Below the pieces are notes generated by a model. That model worked only from the letters and a program-made list of their open reading frames with translations. It did not search any database and had not been told where the DNA came from. From Lineus longissimus (taxonomy: Eukaryota > Nemertea > Pilidiophora > Heteronemertea > Lineidae), in assembly GCF_910592395.1 (NCBI RefSeq), contig NC_088320.1, positions 10,972,501 through 11,036,500 of the forward strand: a DNA stretch of 64,000 nt, written 5' to 3'. The position numbers and the translations under genes were made by a program. Positions within the stretch are counted from its first letter, which is position 1. The number at the start of each line of letters is the position of its first letter. Shown here piece by piece: positions 12,705 to 23,145 of this stretch.

Positions 12705-13940
12705 CGTCGTCGTCCGTCGTCCGTTAGCAGGGCACGTTTCGTAACTGTTAAAGCTATTGAGTTGAAACTTGGTACACATGTACCCTTATGTAATGACACC
12801 TTGGAGACCAAGTTTCGGTTCGATTCGTTTCATGGTTTGGCCACCAGGGGGCCAAACGTTAAAAGTGAAAATATGCAATATCTCCCTTAATAGTAGTCGG
12901 GAAATTTTGAAAAAAATATGGTAGGTACTTCTAGAAAGGTGCATCATATATCCTCCGGGTTTTTGATTTGACCTCCTTTTCAAGGTCACAGAGGTCAAAT
13001 GGTGTATATTGGCCGTTAGGATGTAACGATGGCACGTTTCTAAACTGCAATGACTATTGATACCAAATTTGGTACACATTTACCCCTTAGTCAGGTGATC
13101 TCAGGGACTGAAGTTTGGTCCAATATGATTCACCACTTGACCACCAGGGGGCAAAATCCAAAAACCTTAAAAATGTGATTATTCCTTAACTTCTTGCCCG
13201 ATTGCCACCAATTTGATATCATGGGTACATCTAACCACCATACAGTATATGTCACACAGGTTTTTAATTTGACCTTCTTGTCAAGGTCACAGAGGTCAAA
13301 TGGCGTAAATTCGCTGTCAGGCCGTAACTATGGCACGTTTCTTAACTGCAATGACTATTGATCACAAATTCAGTACACATGTACCCCTTGGTCAGGTGAT
13401 CTCAGGTACCGAAGTTTGGTGCGATCTGATTTGCCGTTTGGCCTCCAGGGAGGGGGCCAAATCCTAAATTCTTCAAAATGCCATTATTCCTAGTAATGAC
13501 TTGCCCGATTGGCACCAATTTTATATCATAGGTACATCTAATTCTAACAAACATTCAATGTGTCACCCGGGTCTTCTTTGATTTGACCTACTTTTCAAGG
13601 TCACAGAGGTCGAATGTACTGTAAATTGGCCATTTTGGGGAAATTGTAATTGCTTGGACCTACATCAAACCTAACACTACATGACACAATACAATGCTCT
13701 TTATCCATCTTTCCTCCACATGAGGTGAGCACAATGGCCCTGGCCATTTCATTTACTTTTAATGGAATTAATATAGTTTTCACCGCCAGTTGGCGCTGCA
13801 GGCACATTGACTGAATTTTGGCGATTTCAAATTTGGCGGTGGCTTAACTTTTTTGCAAGCAGTGCCGCTGATTGGCCGATCGATAGAAGAGATGCCACCA
13901 TTTAAAAATGGCGGTAGTCGCTGCTTCAATGAAGGTGAGT
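12302..13940 (+). repeat. dispersed repeat family B, copy 1, interrupted by family A
   Basis: It starts with ttttagctcagctgacaaag, whose gctcagctgac and gtcagcggagc arms form a terminal hairpin. It runs through caatccatccatctaggg and cctcggtccacagagc, is split by a family-A element at about 12,617-13,752, and resumes at acttttaatggaattaatat to about 13,935. The reverse copy at 27.3-34.4 kb lacks the family-A insert, so the two copies serve as each other's empty site. Confidence 0.7.
12617..13752 (+). repeat. dispersed repeat family A, copy 1
   Basis: Its start is ttttagctcacctc with a perfect 10-bp-stem, 4-nt-loop hairpin, then cttatcccatacc, a (GTC)n tract (12,661-12,722), three ~300-bp subunits and the end gaggtgagcacaatggccc. 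The motif gctcacctc recurs inverted near the other end. No protein is encoded. Confidence 0.8.
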
Positions 13941-14536
13941 GAACTTTCTCATGTTTAATCGGTTGATACTCTTTTAATCAACATGACCATGTACCTGAAA
14001 TTTATTTAGGTACTGAAAAGAGTCTATATAATTCAGATTTATCAATAGTTTTTTATAATATTCCGGAAATTTTGTGCACAAATTAGCGGAAGTTGGTGCT
14101 CGTCTCATGTCATTTTAGAGCGAGAAATTTGTTTCCGTCGATCTCTACCACTGAAAAATCGCTTGCATAGCTTCGAATTTTTGTGAAAATAAGTATCTGA
14201 ACTTGGTTTCAAATAGTCTAGAGAGTTACCTTTGTGGTGATACATATGGTATGTGATAAATATTTGTGGAATTTGTGAAATTCGGTTTTCAAACGTGCCG
14301 ATGATGCAAGCGATCTCGCGTGAATTTTGCAAGTCCTGATATGTCGACCGGGTGTCAAAAATCACTCGCCTAAATTCAATTCAAAGATGGAAAATGATAT
14401 CTGAACTTAGTTTCAAATAGCCTACGCAATTATCATTTCGGTGATATATAATGCATGCATGTAATAATTGATTAATCTACCTAAAACGCGCAATTAAAAC
14501 GGCGAAAGATCGTGATAAACACTCTGGTGGCGGTCG
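13941..14536. other. no gene recognised; short internal duplication
   Basis: Two similar stretches (about 14,190-14,250 and 14,390-14,450, sharing tgaacttggtttcaaatag-like text and a following gtgatata) suggest an old duplication. There are no supported coding features. Confidence 0.3.
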
Positions 14537-15206
14537 CACTAAATAACGACCTGTAGGGCCCGGCGTGTGGCGGAATCTCCTTGAATCTTGAATCTTGAAT
14601 GGTACTGTGCCTGACCGCGTTTCGCGTATTGATGGCACAGGGGTAGGTAGATATTACTGGTGGCGCTGGCTAGCCCAGATACAGGTGTATCGATCTCGGC
14701 TTGGCTCACTTTGTTCCAGTCAACCACAGTTCGTTGAAAAAAGGAGTTTTTGAAGTCTTCCGTTGCGGTACGGATCACAAAAAGTTTGTTAGCGTTTTTT
14801 GCTCTAGTTCTTTGGGGTCCTGGTGTTATGTAGTCTTCCTTGTTAAGACCAGTTTCGTCGTTTACGATTTTATGCAGCATTTTAATTCGATTTTCTCTCC
14901 TGCGCTTTTCGAGGGTATCCCAGCCAAGATTTGTGATCATATCATTTACACTGCTGTGCCTGCTGTAGTGACTGCATACAAACCTGGCTGCTCGTCGCTG
15001 GATTCTTTCTAGATCTTTTATGAGTTTTGCCTTGTGCGGGTCCCATATGATGCTGCCGTATTCCAGTCATGATCTTACTAGTGTCTGGTATGCAATTGCC
15101 TTAAGTTCTTTTGGTGCGAATTTAAGTGTCCTTTTGACAAACCTAAGGGTGCTGCTGGCTGTTGCACAGGTTTTACTGATGTGGTCGTCCCATGTAAGAG
15201 AGCGGA
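14537..15206 (-). mobile_element. 5'-truncated LINE fragment, second family
   Basis: The minus strand encodes the C-terminal part of a non-LTR reverse transcriptase: TWDDHISKTCATASSTLRFV, IIWDPHKAKLIKDLERIQRR, then LGWDTLEKRRRENRIKMLHK and SFFQRTVVDWNKV. A single in-frame TGA interrupts the segment near 15,067. It ends in repeats of attcaag (14,579-14,603), a tail type seen in several invertebrate LINEs. The sequence differs clearly from the LINE at 10.6 kb. Confidence 0.75.
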
Positions 15207-16020
15207 GAAAAAAAGGTAGCGCCCGGAGGTTGAAACGGGATTTTTATGCACTTTTAACTGTATATATATGTTGTTTAGATGTATTTCTAACAGTTCTGTA
15301 ACTTTTATGACCAAGCTTGCACCCAAAGTTGGTAAAATTGATGCTTGTTTATGGACTGCGCTAGCGACCGGAGAATTCGCCGTCGGCCATTTTGGGACGG
15401 TCCCTGAGTTGTTGTGGTTGGCAATTTTGCAACAAATCTCGCCACTTACGTTTGTTTACAATTATTTTGAAAGTCACATTATGACATCGTAGTATGAATT
15501 CCACTGCAGTTTCCTTACGCAGCAATGCTCATGTTTTTGGTTGGCAATCCTGTACTGTCTGTACACTGCGCTGTGCAGGCTTAGAGTATAACTCAACAGG
15601 CCCTCATGATTCATTTGATGGACACCTTATTTGATAGTACCTCATCATTAAGTCCACTAGATCCTGTTCTGTCACATGTCGTAGACGATAGACAATTTTC
15701 AAAATGTAGTACACCACTCGCTCACGGCTCACATCATGTGGGCACGGTTGGCTGTTGAGTGTTATGGTTCAGTCTGTGAGACTAATTTAAAGAGGTTACA
15801 CTTTTATTTTGAATTGGAAAACAACCCCCAGGACTGACTTTTCACTGAGTGATAAGTGTGCCCTTCGAAGGTTAAGTCTCTTTCTGGATTTGCTTCCATA
15901 GATGCCTTGTTCAGGATATCATCTGACCGATGCCTGATCAAGCACAGACTGTATCCGGTGGTGTACATTTCCCCGTCTATGTCACCCTTTTTTATTCAGT
16001 CAGTGTTAATTTCTCTTCTC
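15207..16020. other. no gene or named repeat recognised
   Basis: Only short random frames are present. There is no splice-consistent exon or repeat structure. Confidence 0.35.
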
Positions 16021-17141
16021 TTTTTAGCTCACCTCTTAGCAGAGGTGAGCTTATCCCATACCGTGACGTCCGTCGTCCGTCGTCGTCGTCGTCGTCGTCG
16101 TCGTCCGTCGTCCGTTAGCAGGGCACGTTTCGTAACTGTTAGAGCTATTGAGTTGAAACTTGGTACACATGTACCCTTATGTAATGACACCTGGGAGACC
16201 AAGTTTCGGTCCGATTCGTTTCATGGGCCACCAGGGGGCCAAACGTTAAAAGTGAAAATATGCAATATCTCCCTTAATAGTAGTCGGGAAATTTTGAAAA
16301 AAATATGGTAGGTACTTCTAGCAAAGGTGCATCATATATCCTCCGGGTTTTTGATTTGACCTCCTTTTCAAGGTCACAGAGGTCAAATGGTGTAAATTAG
16401 CCGTTAGGATGTAATGATGGCACGTTTCTAAACTGCAATGACTATTGATACCAAATTTGGTACACATTTACCCCTTAGTCAGGTGATCTCAGGGACCGAA
16501 GTTTGGTCCAATATGATTCACCACTTGACCACCAGGGGGCAAAATCCAAAAACCTTAAAAATGTGATTATTCCTTAACTTCTTGCCCGATTGCCACCAAT
16601 TTGATATCATGGGTACATCTAACCACCATACAGTATATGTCACACAGGTTTTTAATTTGACCTTCTTGTCAAGGTCACAGAGGTCAAATGGCGTAAATTC
16701 GCCGTCAGGCCGTAACTATGGCACGTTTCTTAACTGCAATGACTATTGATCACAAATTAAGTACACATGTACCCCTTGGTCAGGTGATCTCAGGTACCGA
16801 AGTTTGGTGCGATCTGATTTGCCGTTTGGCCTCCAGGGAGGGGGCCAAATCCTAAATTCTTCAAAATGCCATTATTCCTAGTAATTACTTGCCCGATTGG
16901 CACCAATTTTATATCATAGGTACATCTAATTCTAACAACCATTCAATGTGTCACCCGGGTCTTCTTTGATTTGACCTACTTTTCAAGGTCACAGAGGTCG
17001 AATGTACTGTAAATTGGCCATTTTGGGGAAATTGTAATTGCTTGGACCTACATCAAACCTAACACTACATGACACAAGACCATGCTCTTTATCCATCTTT
17101 CCTCCACATGAGGTGAGCACAATGGCCCTGGCCATTTCATT
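16021..17141 (+). repeat. dispersed repeat family A, copy 2
   Basis: It has the same organisation as copy 1: terminal hairpin, (GTC)n at about 16,066-16,113, three subunits and the end gaggtgagcacaatggccct. It is highly similar to copy 1, which suggests recent spread. The open frame 15856-16311 that crosses it is not a gene. Confidence 0.8.
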
Positions 17142-17560
17142 TTACAGATTAACTGTTGTTGGTTATTGCAAGAGGAGTCGTTGGCACATTTCAAGTCCAG
17201 GAAAGCACTTGCTGTTCCCACATTCAGAGTAAGGTGTGCTTACTCGTTTTACTGCTTTCCATTCCTGGAGAGCGTTATCAAATATCTGCCGCAAGGCGCT
17301 TCAAATATCTGCCGAAAGGCATCAAATATCTGCCGCACCAATAAAGTTCATTTTGTTAACCAACTCTTTATCTTCTTCGTTGCCTCATAATAACGGTACC
17401 GACACACACTTGACCCTTGCCTTCACCTATCCATTTCAGCTGAGCGCCAGGCCCTTGGGCCTCTTGGTGTTCTTTCCCTTGGATGAAACGGCCGGGGGCA
17501 GTTGTGCTCACTGTAAGTATATTTAGTAGACAATTAATTCATTCTAGTTACAGAAAGTAT
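17142..17560. repeat. short tandem repeat in otherwise blank DNA
   Basis: The phrase caaatatctgccg(c/a)a repeats three times near 17,279-17,337. Nothing else was recognised. Confidence 0.5.
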
Positions 17561-19121
17561 GAAGCCAAATGGAAGTTTTATGAGGTAAAATCAAAAACCA
17601 TGTGCAAGTAATACTGTATGGTGGGTTAGCTGGTCCCATGTTCATCAGACTGGTGGCAATCGGGCAAGTAGTTAAAAAGCAATAATCACAATTCTTAAAG
17701 CTTTCAGATTTGGCCCCCAAGGTGGCAAAGTCGAGAATCAGATTGGACTGGAAGGTGTTATCTGAGGTTATCTGACCTATACGGCCATGTATACCCAGTT
17801 TCAGGTTCATAGCTTCAGTCGTTAATAAACGTGCCAAAGTTACACTCTAACAGCCAATTTTTGCCGTTTGACCTCTGTGACCTTGAAAAGTAGGTCAAAT
17901 TAAAAACCCATATGATATATGATGTATCCTTGCTATGAGTACCTACCACCAAAGTTTTACCGAAAACAAATCATTTATAAGCGAGATATCACACTTTTTA
18001 GATATCCACATTCGACCCCCTGGCGGCCAAATTAAGAATCTCGATCGGACCGAAATTCAGCACCAGGGGTTATCTGATATAGGGGGTTATATGTACCAAG
18101 TTTCAAGTTCAAAGCTGTGGCGGTTGAGAAACGTGCCATAGTTACACTGAAACGGCCAATTTACGCCATTTGACCTCTGCGACCTTGAAAAGTAGGTCAA
18201 ATTAAAAACCCGTATGATACATGATGTATCCTTGCTATGAGTACCTACCACCAAAGTTTTACCGAAAACAAATCATTAATAAGCGAGATATCACACTTTT
18301 TAGATATCCACATTCGACCCCCTGGCGGCCAAATTGAGAATCTCGATCGGACCGAAATTCAGCACCAGGGGTTATCTGATATAGGGGGTTATATGTACCA
18401 AGTTTCAAGTTCAAAGCTGTGGCGGTTGAGAAACGTGCCATAGTTACACTGAAACGGCCAATTTACGCCATTTGACCTCTGCGACCTTGAAAAGAAGTTC
18501 AAATTAAAAACCCGTATGATACATGATGTATCCTTGCTATGAGTACCTACCACGAAAGTTTTATCGAAAACAAGTCGTTAATAAGCGAGATATCACACAT
18601 TTTAGATATCCACATTTGGCCCCTTGGTGGCCAAGTTGAGAATCAGATCGGACTGAAATTCAGCACCAGAGGTTATCAAGGTTATCTGATATAGGGGGTT
18701 ATATGTACCAAGTTTCAAGTTCATAGTTGTGGTGGTTGAGAAACGTGCCATAGTTACACTTAAACGGCCAATTTACGCCATTTGACCTCTGCGACCTTGA
18801 AAAGTAGGTCAAATTAAAAACCCGTACGATATATGATGTATCCTTGCTATGAGTACCTACCACAAAAGTTTTATCGAAAACAAGTCATTAATAACCGAGA
18901 TATCACACGTTTTAAACATCCACATTCGGCCCCCTGGTGGCCAAATTGAGAATCAGATCGGACCAAAATTTAGTGTCACGGGTCATCTGACCTAGGGGGT
19001 CCTGTGTGCAAAGTTTCAAGTTCATAGGCCTAGCAGTAAAGAAATGCGCCACTGTTTTTGAAACCAGATACGACGACGGACACTGCGGTATTGTATAGAC
19101 TCCCCTACGGTGAGCCAAAAA
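17561..19121 (-). repeat. dispersed repeat family C, copy 3 (reverse)
   Basis: It is the reverse complement of the family-C organisation, ending at ctacggtgagccaaaaa. It has about five ~300-bp units. Two neighbouring units (about 17,935-18,230 and 18,237-18,530) are nearly identical, so they were duplicated or converted recently. Confidence 0.8.
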
Positions 19122-20241
19122 TGGCTGATTTTTCAAGAGAATTAGCCTTGAAGACCGGCTCCATCTGATTGCCTTATTGGGGCTTTGCCTTGATAACATT
19201 AAACACTCTGTGACACGGGCTCAGTTGACTCACAATATATTGATGATATAGTTTACACATATGTATTTTATAATCGTGAAATTAGTACAGATTCTCATGC
19301 TCTTGTCATTGATATGATATAGCTTTCTAGTGAAGTCTATACATAGTTATATTCTACTTTTTTTTTCTTTCTCGTCGTTGTGCTCGAGGATGACTTGCAT
19401 TTTGCTGGATTTAGGGAAAAAGCGTTCCTCGTACATGTGCCAGCACCAAAAATGTATCGAATGAAAGTATCCCATATATATCTAAATTACGTATTTACAG
19501 AATACTAAAAAATAGGTGTGGTTTGGGGGCCTAGGTTCCCATTGACACTCCTACATTTTATGAAACTTCCCGTACACTAAAATGAAAATGCAGACTATAT
19601 TCATGCATATATGAATGTACCTGAGCTAAAGCGTATTAATAATGATATTCATACATTTACCATTATCCCCTAACCTTCTTTATATAATCACTCTGCTGAA
19701 AATCAGTCAGATCGTTCCAGTGGTGTTGTAGGTACAGAAACCCACTGGGTACGAGTTTGGGTTAGAAGAACAGTGCGGGGCGAGCGGGTTACTGTTAAAC
19801 GGGACTGGTAAGGGGACTGAAGATCCTTTTCTCAGGGTTTTTTTGCATCGTCAGGGAACGGACTTCATTTGACCCCCCCCCCCCAAGATTGGGGAGTATT
19901 GGGAAAATGTACTTAATTTTGGCAAAATAAACACCCCCTAGATAGTTTTCGTCTGGGAATTTCCTCGATTTCCCCCTATTTGGCAGCCAAAAAAAAGTGG
20001 AACGCGCATGCTTTCAAAAATTCATGATTTGGGGCAAAATATCAAACTGACCGCTCTGATATCACTGTGTTCATCTCACTGCAACCACTGTGAAATGAAA
20101 GATAATTTGAAGCAGATGTGTCCCAGATTTGAAAATTTTTGAAAATATCCTTTTAAATGAAAATTATCATGAAAATCTCCAAATTCCACATTATGATAAT
20201 TGTTCTTGATGTCTCATAAAAATCCTGCAATATTCTCAAAA
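19122..20241. other. no gene or named repeat recognised
   Basis: AT-rich DNA with a C-run near 19,875-19,885 and short random frames only. Confidence 0.35.
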
Positions 20242-21279
20242 TGAAATGGCCAGGGCCATTGTGCTCACCTCATGTGGAGGAAAGATGGATAAAGAGCATG
20301 GTCTTGTGTCATGTAGTGTTAGGTTTGATGTAGGTCCAAGCAATTACAATTTCCCCAAAATGGCCAATTTACAGTACATTCGACCTCTGTGACCTTGAAA
20401 AGTAGGTCAAATCAAAGAAGACCCGGGTGACACATTGAATGGTTGTTAGAATTAGATGTTCCTATGATATAAAATTGGTGCCAATCGGGCAAGTCATTAC
20501 TAGGAATAATGGCATTTTGAAGAATTTAGGATTTGGCCCCCTCCCTGGAGGCCAAACGGCAAATCAGATCGCACCAAACTTCGGTACCTGAGATCACCTG
20601 ACCAAGGGGTACATGTGTACTTAATTTGTGATCAATAGTCATTGCAGTTAAGAAACGTGCCATAGTTACGGCCTGATGGCGAATTTACGCCATTTGACCT
20701 CTGTGACCTTGACAAGAAGGTCAAATTAAAAACCTGTGTGACATATACTGTATGGTGGTTAGATGTACCCATGATATCAAATTGGTGGCGATCCGGCAAG
20801 AAGTTAAGGAATAATCACATTTTTAAGGTTTTTGGATTTTGCCCCCTGGTGGTCAAGTGGTGAATCATATTGGACCAAACTTCGGTCCCTGAGATCACCT
20901 GACTAAGGGGTAAATGTGTACCAAATTTGGTATCAATAGTCATTGCAGTTTAGAAACGTGCCATCGTTACATCCTAACGGCCAATTTACACCATTTGACC
21001 TCTGTGACCTTGAAAAGGAGGTCAAATCAAAAACCCGGAGGATATATGATGCACCTTTGCTAGAAGTACCTACCATATTTTTTTCAAAATTTCCCGACTA
21101 CTATTAAGGGAGATATTGCATATTTTCACTTTTAACGTTTGGCCCCCTGGTGGCCAAACCATGAAACGAATCAGACCGAAACTTGGTCTCCCAGGTGTCA
21201 TTACATAAGGGTACATGTGTACCAAGTTTCAACTCAATAGCTCTAACAGTTACGAAACGTGCCCTGCTAACGGACGACG

Positions 21280-21356
<77 letters not shown>

Positions 21357-21408
21357 ACGACGGACGCCACGGTATGGGATAAGCTCACCTCTGCTAAGAG
21401 GTGAGCTA
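20242..21408 (-). repeat. dispersed repeat family A, copy 3 (reverse)
   Basis: It runs from aatggccagggccattgtgc through three subunits to the (GAC)n tract (about 21,271-21,363) and the terminal hairpin ending gaggtgagctaa. Its edge lies 17 bp from the assembly gap. Confidence 0.8.
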
Positions 21409-21424
21409 ACAAGAGGCCCACGGG

Positions 21425-21524
21425 NNNNNNNNNNNNNNNNNNNNNNNNNNNNNNNNNNNNNNNNNNNNNNNNNNNNNNNNNNNNNNNNNNNNNNNNNNNN
21501 NNNNNNNNNNNNNNNNNNNNNNNN
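21425..21524. other. assembly gap (100 N)
   Basis: Exactly 100 N bases follow cacggg. The round number suggests an arbitrary gap size. The left flank is a family-A end and the right flank is a family-B-like fragment (21,525-21,615, with accgccatttttaaatggc). Confidence 0.95.
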
Positions 21525-21872
21525 TGAAGTAGCGACTACCGCCATTTTTAAATGGCTTGTGGTATTCGACTCGATGACTCGACGACGCGATGGCTCGTTG
21601 ACGCGATCGTTGCTATGGATTTTGCTAAAATACGGAATCCCATGATCCTGGTCTCCGGGCTACCGCTCCAATAGCAGAGGTTAGCTCGGCCTTCCCATAG
21701 CCAGCTACGGTATGTGGAAGGATGTGCCCCCCCCCCCCCCCCCCCCCAGCCATGGCCACTGAAGATTGGTCCCCGCAGTTGATTTTGATATTTAAAGGAC
21801 TCGCGGAGGTTTCATAGCATGCAAAATGACCCGAGATTTAATTGACACACAAGCTTCTAGTGGCCAATAACT
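21525..21872. repeat. family-B-like fragment and poly-C run
   Basis: Positions 21,525-21,615 resemble the block near 13,900-13,925 and the reverse of 27,340-27,400 (gactcgatgactcgacgac type). A run of more than 20 C lies at about 21,727-21,748. No gene is present. Confidence 0.5.
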
Positions 21873-21918
21873 ACGGTGGCCCATAGAGGACATGCGTTTA
21901 TTTTCAATATACGGTTAT

Positions 21919-22387
21919 GGCCAGAGTCCTCTATTAAACCTTGTGTACATTACATGTACATTGTTGTGCATATGTTTTGGTAAAAAAAGTACACCTTGGA
22001 CCAATCAATCTGCACAAAATTTTATACATGTCAAGAAGAACCCTTTGCCAATAGCATAATAAAGTTTAAAAAAATTCCAATACCGATTGCCTGAGAAAAA
22101 AAGATTTCCGTACACCATATCCATCAAAACGTCACTGGTGCATTGATATGGCCCTGTCAAAGTACAAGTTCTAAACTGACCAGTGAGACCACATTTTCTT
22201 AAATATATTATCAAAAAGCATATTTCTGTGATGGCCTGACTCTGTAGATTTAGAATCAACCACAGATTGAGAATTAATTCCACTTTGGTCCATCCCAGCC
22301 ATGTATTTACCACAACTTGACATTTTGATAAGCTCTATGTGACTGTGCCACACTTCCGGTCGCGGATGAATACAGGTCTCTGCCCTA
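21919..22387. repeat. direct repeat, left copy
   Basis: This block (from ggccagagtcctctattaaa) matches 25,747-26,215 over ~469 bp with only a few substitutions noticed. It lacks TG...CA ends, so it is not an LTR. The near identity implies recent duplication or conversion within the transposon. Confidence 0.85.
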
Positions 22388-23145
22388 GTAGAGAGCCAGT
22401 GTTGGCCCCAGGTCAAATGTTCTGCTGTTTTCAGATTCCCCTAGATGTTCACATTACTGTGCAAAAGGAATTTTTGAATTATATTGAATAGTAAAATTTT
22501 TATTCGAGTTCATCTTCTTGCTATGTCCGGCATCAAATTCTATGTTGAAGTGATGTGGGCGTGGCAAATTCTTAAATACCCAACATGTAATATTTCTGTT
22601 AAAAATTATTAAATCCCTCTAAGCACTGTTAGTTTGAAATAAAGGATATATACATTATTAGAAATAAGAGTTTTTGAGTTCATATGGTCATTGCTGGATG
22701 TCCCAGGGCCAGGTTTCTAAGTTTGGGCAGTTACCATGACAACGGAATATAGAAATTGTAGAATCTCTACAACACTGAGTCTGAATTTTCAAAAAGTCAC
22801 AATTCCAGATTACTTCAGATTCACACTTGCCTACCTATCAAGTTTAAACTTCATATGACCAGCAAAGAGCTTGTGTGGCCAATTCAAAGTGAACCCCTTT
22901 GACCCCGAGAAACCTCATTTACTCACATTCTCAACTTGAAAGATCAAAGGACACATGTGTATCACATGTTTGTTTTTCATTAGGATATGACTTCTGTTAT
23001 GGCTAAGGTATTTGTTTATCTTAGCAGCTCATCAATTCAGAGAAGCACAATGATGATGAACCATCCCAATATCCTCAAGTGTCAACTAGGTATGCTCTGG
23101 GGGTCACTTTACATGTGGACTCCACAGAGTAAACTTCAACTCAAG
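22388..23145. other. transposon 5' leader
   Basis: No conserved domain is visible. A ctccacag acceptor-like site at about 23,121-23,128 lies just before the preferred start codon, and an in-frame ATG also exists at 22,987. Confidence 0.35.

Noticed and set aside
21104-21545. Open frames rich in poly-Arg or poly-Ser around (GAC)n, one running through the N gap
   Set aside because: They are translations of a trinucleotide microsatellite and of gap bases; the same pattern recurs at every family-A copy (for example 47,721-48,000).
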